DNA of 7,455 nucleotides from Pseudomonadota bacterium (GCA_015222795.1 JADFVY010000416.1:1-7455), one strand, 5' to 3'; positions 1 through 6,535 are shown, counted from the stretch's first letter. The notes: generated from the letters alone by a model not told the origin. Numbers and translations: made by a program.

Positions 1-100
1 CTACTGCGCCCACCAATCTTTTCAAATGCTTAGGGCGGAACATAACCGCAATACATTGCCGGCGTCCAACTCTGTTTCGGGGGACGTCCAACTCCGGCAT
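1..100. other. Left-edge sequence without a recognisable gene
   Basis: I see no coding region or RNA gene that I can support here. The only structure is a 10-base direct repeat, CGTCCAACTC, at 63-72 and 85-94, with starts 22 bases apart (about two helical turns). It lies just downstream of the recombinase remnant on the minus strand, so this may be the decayed edge of an integrated element. No tRNA 3' end that could serve as an attachment site is recognisable. Confidence 0.4.
63..94. repeat. Short direct repeat CGTCCAACTC, two copies
   Basis: CGTCCAACTC occurs at 63-72 and again at 85-94. The flanks are also similar (GGCGTCCAACTCTG and GGACGTCCAACTCCGG). It lies 7 bases beyond the end of the integrase remnant. 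It could be part of a mobile-element end or a chance duplication; two 10-base copies are weak evidence. Confidence 0.35.
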
Positions 101-346
101 TCATTTACCGTTCTTTTTCGCCGCCCTGGCGCGCTCGCAGGTTTCCCAGGCGATGCGCTTTTTGGTGGCGCGTTTGGCGATCGCCGCGGTGCGCACGAAA
201 TAAACGTCGAGGACCTGCTCGACCCCGGCCAGGCTGTGGCCGCTGATGGTCGCGATGTCGAAATCGCTGATCATCGCCTCACGCACCGGCCATGCCGGGG
301 GCTCGACGATTCCATGGCGGCCTGCCTGAAAGACTGAATACCCCAT
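101..346 (-). pseudogene. C-terminal remnant of a tyrosine recombinase/phage-type integrase
   Basis: The 81-residue minus-strand frame carries the end of a tyrosine recombinase catalytic domain. The block DIATISGHSLAGVEQVLDVY contains the G-H motif (His37) and, 12 residues later, a Tyr (Tyr49) in the position of the nucleophile. A basic Ala-rich tail (AIAKRATKKR) typical of these proteins follows. A His11 lies 26 residues before His37, about where the HxxR box should be, but the Arg is replaced by Val (HGIV). An in-frame TGA lies just upstream of the ATG at 346, so the core-binding domain and the first catalytic Arg are absent. It cannot be an active recombinase. I read it as a scar of an old phage or genomic-island integration; a divergent small ORF using the same fold is less likely. 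Confidence 0.6.
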
Positions 347-376
347 GGATCAGGGTAAGTTTCAAGGGGCCCGGCG

Positions 377-394
377 CCAATTCCACACAATTGG
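377..394. repeat. Small inverted repeat downstream of the cupredoxin gene
   Basis: CCAATT-CCACAC-AATTGG is a perfect 6-base inverted repeat with a 6-base loop. It lies 9 bases past the stop of the minus-strand copper protein gene. A GC-rich stretch (GGGGCCCGGCGCC, 366-378) adjoins it. On the minus strand no T-run follows the stem, so it does not qualify as an intrinsic terminator, though it could stabilise the transcript end. Confidence 0.25.
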
Positions 395-402
395 ATAATG
401 CC

Positions 403-1197
403 CTAATAGCTGAAATCCAGCGTTGTCACGCCGTGCGGTTTAACTTCGATGGTCTTGGATTTCACGCCGAGATAGGGATGCCACGCACGGATTTCGTAGC
501 GCCCGGGAGGGACGTCGGTGATTTCGAACGATCCGTCGGGCGCCGCCAGCGCATAATAGGGATTTTCGGCAACAAACACATAGGCATGCATGAAATCGTG
601 GGCGTCACATTCCACTTTCAATGCGATACCGTCATCCAGACTGACCGACATGGTCATTATGTCGCCCTTGCGCGGTTGCGAGACGTTGGCGATGGAGCCG
701 CGGGTTTGGCCCACAAGCTCGTATATATGGATATTATGAAGCACCGGGTCGGAGTTTACGGCCTCCAGTTCGCCGCCATCCATCAGGACTGACAGGAACG
801 GCACGAACCAGCAACCGACCTGGTTGATCGTGACTTTTTTGGCGGCCGCGCGGAACGGTTTGCCGACGGCAACTTCCTCCAGATAGACAACGACATTTTG
901 CAAGCTGCCGGCCTCGACGGAAACGAGGCTCGCGTCCCGATAATTGCCGCCGCATATTTCAGCCTGTTTTGGAACGATGAACCGCTCGACCTTTGCCTTG
1001 GCGCTGCCGGCGGTCACTCGCCCCGATATCACGCCGCCCTGGTCCACCGGGCCTTCCCGATAGGGTTCCGCCATCGCCGCCCCCCCGGTGATGGCGGCAA
1101 GCAGAACCGCCGCCAAAACAAACTGGATTTCGCCGAAAATCGGGCTGAAAAGGCGAATGGACGGATTGTTATAGGTCAAGGCGGGGCCCGTTTTCAT
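403..1197 (-). CDS. Exported cupredoxin-like protein with carboxypeptidase-regulatory-like domain
   Basis: Predicted periplasmic copper protein of 264 residues. A long n-region is followed by a hydrophobic core (about 26-41) and a probable signal peptidase site after AMA-43. The middle part (about 52-210) has the cupredoxin-like pattern: CWFVPF at 129-134, NSDPVLHNIHIY at 148-159, and CDAHDFMHAY at 197-206. Candidate type-1 copper ligands are His154 (or His157), Cys197, His200 and Met203. The Cys-x2-His-x2-Met spacing is that of amicyanin, which is probably why relatives are often labelled methylamine utilization proteins. The C-terminus (about 215-264, DGSFEITDVPPGRYEIRAWH) is a carboxypeptidase-regulatory-like beta-sandwich. 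Relatives as I recall them often carry FVPH where this protein has FVPF. It is divergent from the kinase gene. No methylamine dehydrogenase genes are visible, so a mau symbol is not justified. The ATG at 1197 has no strong ribosome site, so the start is moderately certain. A role as electron carrier for the nearby haem proteins is inference. Confidence 0.85.
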   Translation of the reverse strand: MKTGPALTYNNPSIRLFSPIFGEIQFVLAAVLLAAITGGAAMAEPYREGPVDQGGVISGRVTAGSAKAKVERFIVPKQAEICGGNYRDASLVSVEAGSLQNVVVYLEEVAVGKPFRAAAKKVTINQVGCWFVPFLSVLMDGGELEAVNSDPVLHNIHIYELVGQTRGSIANVSQPRKGDIMTMSVSLDDGIALKVECDAHDFMHAYVFVAENPYYALAAPDGSFEITDVPPGRYEIRAWHPYLGVKSKTIEVKPHGVTTLDFSY

Positions 1198-1362
1198 GTG
1201 GCAGAATTTCCGTGCAATGGGTGACTGTATAGTAATCTGGCATTAATGAACTTGCCAGTCTGCCGCGGTCCCTGTCCGATATAAGTGGGGTTCCGCGACA
1301 ATGAGTCTCGAATTGAGATCGCCTGATTGTACCGTTGTTCATTGCCGCGCCTGGATGGCCGA
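1198..1362. promoter_or_regulatory. Divergent promoter region between copper protein and sensor kinase genes
   Basis: This non-coding stretch must hold the promoters for both divergent genes. I see no -24/-12 element with correct spacing on either strand and no copy of the TTGA-N9-TCAA dyad found upstream of the haem genes. Candidate -10 hexamers are TATAAG at 1280-1285 on the plus strand and TATACA within ACTATACAG on the minus strand (about 1225-1235). Neither has a convincing -35 at the right distance. The clearest element is the CTGGCA dyad listed separately. Confidence 0.4.
1237..1258. promoter_or_regulatory. Operator-like dyad CTGGCA-N10-TGCCAG
   Basis: A perfect 6-base inverted repeat with a 10-base spacer (centre to centre 16 bases, about 1.5 turns) lies 40 bases upstream of the copper protein start and about 105 bases upstream of the kinase ATG. 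The spacing suits a dimeric regulator, and the position allows control of either gene. It resembles a sigma-54 element because it contains TGGCA and TTGCC. However, GG and GC are 13 bases apart instead of 10, so it is not one. Confidence 0.4.
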
Positions 1363-3693
1363 ATGACGGAAGGGAAATGGCTGAATTCCTTCGCCGGCAT
1401 CAGGGGGCGTCTGACCCTGTGGTTCGCTGCCGGCGCGGTGGGCGCCGTCGTGGTTGGCGGCGCCGTCGTCTATCTGACGGGGCTCACCTCGATCCAGGGA
1501 ACACTGGGTCAGACCTATTGCCAGATTGCCGCCCGCATCGTGGAACAGGCGGAAAGCCGCTTCGTCGGCGCCGCCGACAGGCTTGGCGTTATTGCAACCG
1601 ATGTACTGACCGCGGAAGTTGCGTTGGAAGGCCGGCAAATTTACGAAAAACGGCCCGCCGAATGGCGCGATGCACGGCTTGCCCGCCTTGCCCGGGAATG
1701 GAAACAGGAACACGGCGCCGAGGGCCGCCTGGCCCAGCTTCATCCCCAGCTTTCCTACCGCCTTGCCGTAATGGCGGGGCTCGATGAAGAGGCCCTGGTC
1801 AGATTTTCCGTATACGATATCAATGGTCTTTTGCTGGCCGCAAGCTCCCCGCCGGAACGTCGCTTGGCGACAGGGCAATCCTGGTATCGGGCGGTCACGG
1901 GCGAAACGGAACATTTCGTCCATATGGATGCCGGGCAACTGAGCGGGGAACTGGTCATCGTCACACCGGTATGGGGCGGCATCGAGATCGCCGGATTTAC
2001 CGTCGCCACATATGATTTTCCGATGTTTGCCCGCGCCATCGAAAATATTCACTTCGGCGAAAGCGGCGAAGTCGCCCTTGTCGATTATGCCGGTGTTTCG
2101 ATTGGAAATGAGCCCCGCGGCTATCATATCCAGGCGCTGGCGCATCGACCCACGCAGTCGGGCGCGGACGTAGCCGCCGGCCGGGCGCCGGGCGAACCCT
2201 ACTGGGTTGGCGTGCCCAGCGAAGAGGTCTGGCCCCTGTGGGATCGACTGGTCTGCGTTGCGCCCTTGCGGTCGGTCAACGAAATGCGCGCGGCGTTTTC
2301 GTTGCCGCCCTGGGCGGTTACGGTAACACAATCGCCCGGCGAGAGTTACGCCGCGCTCAGCCATTCCCTGCAATCCTTCGCCTTCGCCGGTCTGTTCGGC
2401 ATTCTGGTCGTCGGCATGAGCGGTGCGCTGATCGCCTACCGGCTCTCGACGCCGCTCAAGGAACTGCAGGCTGGCGTACAGCGCTTCGCCCGTGGCGACC
2501 GAAGCAGCCGTGTCGAGGTCGAAAGCACCGATGAAATCGGACAATTGGCCGATGAATTCAACCGCATGGCAGAACGCATCACGGAATCCGAAAACGAACT
2601 GCGGGCCTTTGCCCAAGCAGTTGAGGAGGCCACCGATGCGATCGTCATGGCCGATCCGGAAGGAAACAGTTACTATGTCAATCCGGCCTTCGTGACCGTT
2701 ACCGGTTATGGCGCCGACTATGCGCAGGGGCGCAACCTGTCCTTTCTAAAATCCGGAATGACGCCCCCGAAAACTTTCGCGGAAATGCGAAAGGCCATGG
2801 ATGAGGGCTCGCCCTGGCGCGGTGAATTGTGGAACCGCCGAAAAAGCGGCGAGGACTATCCGGTTGACCTCAGCATCAGCCCGATCCACGACGAGGACGG
2901 GCGGGTCGTCTCTCTGCTGGGGATTCATCGCGACATCACCCTGGCGCGCGAATATCGCGATGCCCTGGAGTGCGAGGTCGAGGCGCGCACGCGCGAGATT
3001 GCCGAGACCGAAGGCCTGACCGCCATGGGGCGCATGGCCAGCATGATCGCCCATGATCTGCGCAACGCGCTTTCAACCATCAAAATGAACCTGCAGATCC
3101 TTTCCCGACAGCATGGCGAGGCAGACGGCACGACCCGTGAGCATTGCGAAATGAGCCTGGAGCAAGTCGCTTATATGGAAGAAATCATGCGCGATATGCT
3201 CAGTTTCGCGCGCCCCGAAAGGCCCCGCCTCGATTGGCAAGACGTTGCACAACTCCTCGACGATGCGATGGCGACCATGTCGCATTCGGCCGAGATGCAG
3301 GAAGTCGAAGTCCTGCGCCGCGGATGGTCGAGCTTGCCCAAGGTCTATTGCGACCGGGTGAAAATCATCGAGGTCGCGCGGAATCTGGTGGAAAACGCGT
3401 TGCAGGCCATGCCGGAGGGCGGCCGCCTGACCATTGAGGCGATGCTCTTGTTCGAGACGGATATCCCGATGATCCGCTTCGAAGTCGTCGATACCGGCGA
3501 GGGCATGGACGAGGAAACACGGACTCAGGCGTTCGAGCCTTTCTTCACGACGCGGGGCAAGGGAACCGGCCTCGGGCTGGCGATCGTCAAGCGAATTATC
3601 GACCAGCATAACGGCGCCATCGGAATTGATGCAGCGCAAAGCCGAGGCACCAGGATCTGGTTTACCCTGCCGACTGAACCGACACAGGGATAA
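1363..3693 (+). CDS. Membrane sensor histidine kinase (Cache-like, HAMP, PAS, HisKA, HATPase)
   Basis: Sensor kinase of a two-component system, 776 residues from the ATG at 1363. A GGA at 1353-1355 is a weak ribosome site; an in-frame TTG at 1327 would add 12 residues. Order: transmembrane helix 1 (about 17-39); a large extracytoplasmic region (about 43-335) resembling a double Cache sensor, with the block FSVYDINGLLLAAS near 148; transmembrane helix 2 (about 338-360); HAMP (about 360-410); PAS (about 414-535); HisKA with the H-box AHDLRNALSTIK, phospho-acceptor His564; and an HATPase domain. The ATPase motifs are intact: N-box Asn674 and Asn678 (NLVENALQAMP), G1 DTGEG at 710-714, F-box FEPFFTTRG and G2 GKGTGLGLA at 732-740. 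The kinase core is of the NtrB/AtoS/ZraS type that partners NtrC-class regulators, which fits the next gene. The Cache region suggests detection of a small periplasmic ligand. The ligand is unknown and no haem- or metal-binding motif is obvious. Confidence 0.93.
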   Translation: MTEGKWLNSFAGIRGRLTLWFAAGAVGAVVVGGAVVYLTGLTSIQGTLGQTYCQIAARIVEQAESRFVGAADRLGVIATDVLTAEVALEGRQIYEKRPAEWRDARLARLAREWKQEHGAEGRLAQLHPQLSYRLAVMAGLDEEALVRFSVYDINGLLLAASSPPERRLATGQSWYRAVTGETEHFVHMDAGQLSGELVIVTPVWGGIEIAGFTVATYDFPMFARAIENIHFGESGEVALVDYAGVSIGNEPRGYHIQALAHRPTQSGADVAAGRAPGEPYWVGVPSEEVWPLWDRLVCVAPLRSVNEMRAAFSLPPWAVTVTQSPGESYAALSHSLQSFAFAGLFGILVVGMSGALIAYRLSTPLKELQAGVQRFARGDRSSRVEVESTDEIGQLADEFNRMAERITESENELRAFAQAVEEATDAIVMADPEGNSYYVNPAFVTVTGYGADYAQGRNLSFLKSGMTPPKTFAEMRKAMDEGSPWRGELWNRRKSGEDYPVDLSISPIHDEDGRVVSLLGIHRDITLAREYRDALECEVEARTREIAETEGLTAMGRMASMIAHDLRNALSTIKMNLQILSRQHGEADGTTREHCEMSLEQVAYMEEIMRDMLSFARPERPRLDWQDVAQLLDDAMATMSHSAEMQEVEVLRRGWSSLPKVYCDRVKIIEVARNLVENALQAMPEGGRLTIEAMLLFETDIPMIRFEVVDTGEGMDEETRTQAFEPFFTTRGKGTGLGLAIVKRIIDQHNGAIGIDAAQSRGTRIWFTLPTEPTQG

Positions 3694-3694
3694 T

Positions 3695-3706
3695 AGGGAA
3701 ATTGTG
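3695..3706 (+). promoter_or_regulatory. Ribosome binding site and GTG start of the response regulator
   Basis: AGGGA at 3695-3699 follows the kinase TAA (3691-3693) and stands 4 bases before GTG 3704. The spacing is short but usable. It decides the start in favour of GTG over the upstream ATG within the kinase gene, and implies coupled translation of the two signalling proteins. Confidence 0.6.
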
Positions 3707-5068
3707 CCGAAAATACTTGTTATTGACGACGATGCGGCCAGTTGCCGTACGCTGAAGCTGCATTACGGCCAGCGGGGCTTCGAGGTCGATACCGCCTCCA
3801 ATGCGGGAGAGGGGCTGGGCAAACTGCTGGAAACGCCGGCGGATGTCGTCGTATCCGATATTCGAATGCCGGGCCGCAGCGGATTGGAACTGCTGGAGGA
3901 TATTCGCGAACGCCTGCCCGACGTGCCGGTAATCATGATCACCGCCTTCCAGGATCTGGACAGCACGGTCGCGGCCATGCATGGCGGCGCCGTCGATTAT
4001 GTGCCCAAGCCGATCGATATCGACGAACTGGACGAGGCGGTCGATAAGGCGCTCAAGATCAGGGCCGAGGATGATTCAGAAGGTTTGATCATCGATTCCG
4101 GCGAGGCTGGCGGCACTATTATCGGACGCAGCCGCGCAATGAAGGAGGTTTTCAAATCCATCGGCATGGTCTCGCAAAGCCGTGTTACGGCGCTGGTCCT
4201 CGGCGAGTCGGGAACCGGTAAGGAGCTTGTGGCGCGGGCCATCCATATGGCCAGCCCCGATGCCGCGGCGCCCTTCGTGGCGGTCAATTGCGCGGCGCTG
4301 GTCGAAACCCTGCTGGAAAGCGAGATGTTCGGGCATGAGCGCGGCGCCTTCACGGGCGCCGTTAGCGCCCGCAAGGGCAAGGTCGAGCAGGCGGGGAACG
4401 GCACCTTGTTCCTGGACGAGATCGGTGAGTTATCGCCGCGTCTGCAGGGCAAACTGTTGCGTTTGCTGGAAGAGCGCGAATACAGCCCCGTGGGCAGCAG
4501 CAAGACGATGCGCAGCAACGCCCGCTTCATCGCCGCGACCAATGCCGATCTGGCGGCAAGGGTCAAGACGGGGGAATTCCGCGAGGATCTGTATTACCGC
4601 CTGCATGTCGTCAATATCGGCCTGCCTCCCTTGCGCGATCGCCGCGACGACATCGGGCCGCTGGCCCAGCATCTTCTCAAGCGCATCAACAGGGAGGTCC
4701 GCAAGGGTATCCGCCGGGTCTCGTCCGAGGTCATGGACGCGCTGGTCGCCCATGACTGGCCGGGTAATGTGCGCCAGTTGGAAAATACGCTGATGAAGGC
4801 GGTGGTCATGGCCCAGGGCGATACGCTGACCCTGGCCGACCTGCCGGTCGAGCTTTCCGGTGGGCGCGCGGACGGGAACGGCGGCGCCGGTAACTGGCAG
4901 GCGGAGAGCAATGCCCACGCCTCGTTGAAAGACCTGGAGCGGCGCCATATCGCAGAGGTTCTGTCCAGTACCGGATGGCATAAGGGGCAGGCCTGCGAGA
5001 TTTTGGGGATCAGCCGTCCACGCATGGAGCGCCGGCTGCGCGAATTCAACATCACCCAGCCCGAATGA
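3704..5068 (+). CDS. NtrC-family sigma-54-dependent response regulator
   Basis: Transcription activator of 454 residues, cognate to the kinase 10 bases upstream. I chose the GTG at 3704 because AGGGA (3695-3699) lies just before it and the receiver then begins as in the family (PKILVIDDD). The longer in-frame ATG at 3626 lies inside the kinase gene. Receiver (1-120): acidic pocket Asp8/Asp9, phospho-acceptor Asp52 (VSDIRMPG), Thr80, Lys102. AAA+ sigma-54 interaction domain (about 140-375): Walker A GESGTGKE at 167-174, GAFTGA loop at 214-219, Walker B LFLDE with Asp238/Glu239, and sensor-II GNVRQLEN with Arg357. A short linker leads to a Fis-type helix-turn-helix (about 424-448, GWHKGQACEILGISRPRMER). 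All residues needed for phosphorylation, ATP hydrolysis and sigma-54 contact are present, so it should be a working enhancer-binding protein. The paired dyads just downstream of its gene are its best candidate binding sites. It cannot be assigned to NtrC itself: the partner is a membrane Cache kinase and no glnA is nearby. Confidence 0.95.
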   Translation: MPKILVIDDDAASCRTLKLHYGQRGFEVDTASNAGEGLGKLLETPADVVVSDIRMPGRSGLELLEDIRERLPDVPVIMITAFQDLDSTVAAMHGGAVDYVPKPIDIDELDEAVDKALKIRAEDDSEGLIIDSGEAGGTIIGRSRAMKEVFKSIGMVSQSRVTALVLGESGTGKELVARAIHMASPDAAAPFVAVNCAALVETLLESEMFGHERGAFTGAVSARKGKVEQAGNGTLFLDEIGELSPRLQGKLLRLLEEREYSPVGSSKTMRSNARFIAATNADLAARVKTGEFREDLYYRLHVVNIGLPPLRDRRDDIGPLAQHLLKRINREVRKGIRRVSSEVMDALVAHDWPGNVRQLENTLMKAVVMAQGDTLTLADLPVELSGGRADGNGGAGNWQAESNAHASLKDLERRHIAEVLSSTGWHKGQACEILGISRPRMERRLREFNITQPE

Positions 5069-5095
5069 CGGCGCGCCGCGTGAATAACGATCCGC

Positions 5096-5142
5096 TTGAT
5101 CGTTTCATTCAACATCTCCGGCGAATTGAACGAAACGATCAA
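5096..5142. promoter_or_regulatory. Paired dyads, probable upstream activating sequence for the NtrC-family regulator
   Basis: TTGATCGTTTCATTCAA (5096-5112) and TTGAACGAAACGATCAA (5126-5142) are inverted copies of each other with one mismatch in 17, separated by 13 bases. Each is also an imperfect palindrome of the form TTGA-N2-G-N3-C-N2-TCAA. The two centres are 30 bases apart, about three helical turns. They lie about 173 and 143 bases upstream of the predicted sigma-54 start. NtrC-class activators typically bind such paired dyads in that range. An intrinsic terminator for the regulator gene is the alternative, but the stem is not GC-rich and no T-run follows. Confidence 0.7.
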
Positions 5143-5191
5143 CAAACGGCGAAATGTCGTCTTTGATTAAAATCCTTTTTGACAGCGTAAG

Positions 5192-5213
5192 TTGTTGTAT
5201 TAAAAAATATATT
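5192..5213. promoter_or_regulatory. AT-rich tract between enhancer and promoter
   Basis: A run rich in A and T (TTGTATTAAAAAATATATT) stands out in an otherwise GC-rich window. It lies between the paired dyads and the -24/-12 element, where DNA bending by IHF or by intrinsic A-tract curvature helps an enhancer-bound activator reach sigma-54 polymerase. I could not match a full IHF consensus, so the bending role is inference. Confidence 0.35.
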
Positions 5214-5250
5214 GACCCCGTGTGCGGCAGGATAACGCACCCCGGCCGAA

Positions 5251-5266
5251 TGGCCCCACCTTTGCG
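5251..5266 (+). promoter_or_regulatory. Sigma-54 (-24/-12) promoter of the di-haem operon
   Basis: TGGCCCCACCTTTGCG fits the consensus TGGCAC-N5-TTGCA. The invariant GG (5252-5253) and GC (5264-5265) are exactly 10 bases apart, and the TTGC box is complete. The mismatches are C for A in the -24 box and the final base. Transcription would start near 5277, leaving a leader of about 134 bases before the ATG at 5411. A sigma-54 activator is encoded directly upstream and a paired-dyad enhancer lies about 130 bases away, so the assignment has independent support. Confidence 0.75.
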
Positions 5267-5396
5267 AATTACCAACCCGGATGCCGAAGTCAATGGGGGT
5301 TGCTCGCCGCGGATCATGAAACTGATTTTTCCATATTTTCACGATACCGCCCGCAAACGCGGGTGGCTTACCCTTGTCGAAATCGACTGTTCACAT

Positions 5397-5413
5397 GGAG
5401 GGACAGGTCAATG
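5397..5413 (+). promoter_or_regulatory. Strong ribosome binding site of the first di-haem gene
   Basis: GGAGGGA at 5397-5403, with a 7-base gap to ATG 5411, is the best ribosome site in the window. It selects this start over a longer in-frame ATG at 5222. That start would lie upstream of the predicted transcription start and would bury the signal peptide. Confidence 0.8.
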
Positions 5414-6535
5414 AGGTTTGATTTACCACTATGGTGTGGCCGAGCACTGACGCTCACCGCCGCCATGATGGTTTCGCTGGCCGTTATACCCGGCGCGACC
5501 CTGGCGGCGGAGGATTTCGGTCCGGTTGCACCGCTTAAATTCGATGCCAAAAAGGCGAAACTGGGCAAACGGCTGTTTTACGATGTCCGGCTGTCCGGTG
5601 ATTCAGCGATCAGTTGCGCCACCTGTCACAATCCCGAAAAGGGGTTCGCTGACGGGTTGCCGCTGTCCAAGGCCTATCCGGGCTCGGAAGGGTTCCGGAA
5701 CTCGCCGACGCTGATCAACACCGCCGCCAAGAACATCTGGCACCATGACGGTCGGCAAGGTACCAACCTGAACGACGTCACCCGCGAGATGATCACGGAG
5801 ACATATATCCTGAACATGGACATGCGGATCATGCAGGAGCGCATCAAGCAGGATCCGGTCTATGTGAAAATGTTCGCGGATGCCGGATACGGGGAGCCCA
5901 GCAACGGTTCCGTTCGGAAGGCGATCCCGGAATTCCTGAAGACGCTGATCTCGCGCGGCGCGCCGTTCGATGCCGGCAAGATGTCCAAGGCGGCACAGGC
6001 CGGGTTTGCGCTGTTCAAAGGCAAGGCCGGTTGCGCACAGTGCCATTCAGGTCCGCGCTTCAGCGACGATTCAGCTCACAATACAGGTGTTCCTGAAAAT
6101 CCCGATATCTGGAGCGATCCGCGTCGCCATGTGACTTTCGTCACCTTCGCGATGTTCCAGGGCATCGAGAACTATATGAACATCCGCCGCGATCCAGGCG
6201 CATACATACGCTGGAAAAAGGCGGACGGCTCCGGCATCGGTACTTTCATCACGCCGACCCTGCGGGAACTGAAACAGACCGCGCCCTACATGCATAACGG
6301 CATGCTCAAGACACTCAAGGACGTTGTGGCCTTCTACAACGCCGGCGGTGGCGTCGATCCCAACAAGGATCCCGCCCTCAAGCCCCTGGGCCTGAGCGAC
6401 AAGGAGCAGGCCAATCTAGTCGCATTTCTCGAGGCTTTGACTGGAGATCCCCTGACCGGACCCGAATTCGTCTGGCCAGAAAAGATCCCGGCCAACTACA
6501 AGCCGATCGAGAATTGGCTTGAAGTGAAGAATTAG
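5411..6535 (+). CDS. Exported di-haem cytochrome c peroxidase/MauG-family protein
   Basis: Predicted periplasmic di-haem c-type cytochrome of 374 residues. The family reduces hydrogen peroxide with electrons from small carriers (bacterial cytochrome c peroxidase) or oxidises protein or organic substrates (MauG and relatives). A signal peptide occupies about 1-33 (cleavage near TLAA-ED). The haem sites are CATCH at 69-73 and CAQCH at 208-212, with proximal His73 and His212. Between them are the family blocks FRNSPTLINTA and IWHHDGR (Trp110, Asp113-Gly114-Arg115). The C-terminal block TPTLRELKQTAPYMHNG ends at 297, and a short tail ends in a Pro-rich segment. The usual Met that separates classical peroxidases from Tyr-ligated MauG cannot be assigned without alignment. 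It is the first gene after the sigma-54 promoter and is probably co-transcribed with the similar gene 12 bases downstream. The substrate is unknown. Confidence 0.92.
   Translation: MRFDLPLWCGRALTLTAAMMVSLAVIPGATLAAEDFGPVAPLKFDAKKAKLGKRLFYDVRLSGDSAISCATCHNPEKGFADGLPLSKAYPGSEGFRNSPTLINTAAKNIWHHDGRQGTNLNDVTREMITETYILNMDMRIMQERIKQDPVYVKMFADAGYGEPSNGSVRKAIPEFLKTLISRGAPFDAGKMSKAAQAGFALFKGKAGCAQCHSGPRFSDDSAHNTGVPENPDIWSDPRRHVTFVTFAMFQGIENYMNIRRDPGAYIRWKKADGSGIGTFITPTLRELKQTAPYMHNGMLKTLKDVVAFYNAGGGVDPNKDPALKPLGLSDKEQANLVAFLEALTGDPLTGPEFVWPEKIPANYKPIENWLEVKN

Larger units (their letters stand above)
5069..5410 (+). promoter_or_regulatory. 342-base regulatory intergenic region before the di-haem genes
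   Basis: I see no gene here. In order it holds: the palindrome CGGCGCGCCG (5069-5078), which has no T-run; two TTGA-N9-TCAA dyads (5096-5142); a TTGACA hexamer (5179-5184) without a proper -10; an AT-rich tract (5192-5213); a GTGCG-N9-CGCAC dyad (5222-5240); a -24/-12 element (5251-5266); and a predicted leader of about 134 bases with a small CCCGC-AAAC-GCGGG hairpin (5350-5363) ahead of the ribosome site. The arrangement of distal paired sites, bendable DNA and a sigma-54 core is typical of enhancer-dependent promoters. Confidence 0.7.

Noticed and set aside
26..792. Plus-strand open frames at 26-337 and 292-792
   Set aside because: They run opposite the integrase remnant and the cupredoxin gene, whose minus-strand proteins have recognisable motifs. 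The plus translations do not.
1238..1257. Sigma-54 promoter in the divergent region
   Set aside because: TGGCA and TTGCC are present but GG and GC are 13 bases apart, not 10, which sigma-54 polymerase does not tolerate.
1339..2616. Long minus-strand open frame (425 codons) opposite the kinase gene
   Set aside because: It is the antisense shadow of a clear kinase coding sequence in GC-rich DNA. Its translation shows no family motif.
3626..3703. Upstream ATG for the response regulator
   Set aside because: It lies within the kinase gene and adds 26 residues with no receiver character. The GTG at 3704 has a ribosome site and gives the normal family N-terminus.
5096..5142. Intrinsic terminator for the regulator gene
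   Set aside because: The stem is not GC-rich, the loop is 13 bases and no T-run follows on either strand. The internal dyad symmetry of each arm suits protein binding better.
5222..5410. Upstream in-frame ATG for the first di-haem protein
   Set aside because: It would precede the predicted transcription start and place the signal peptide internally. A strong ribosome site marks ATG 5411.
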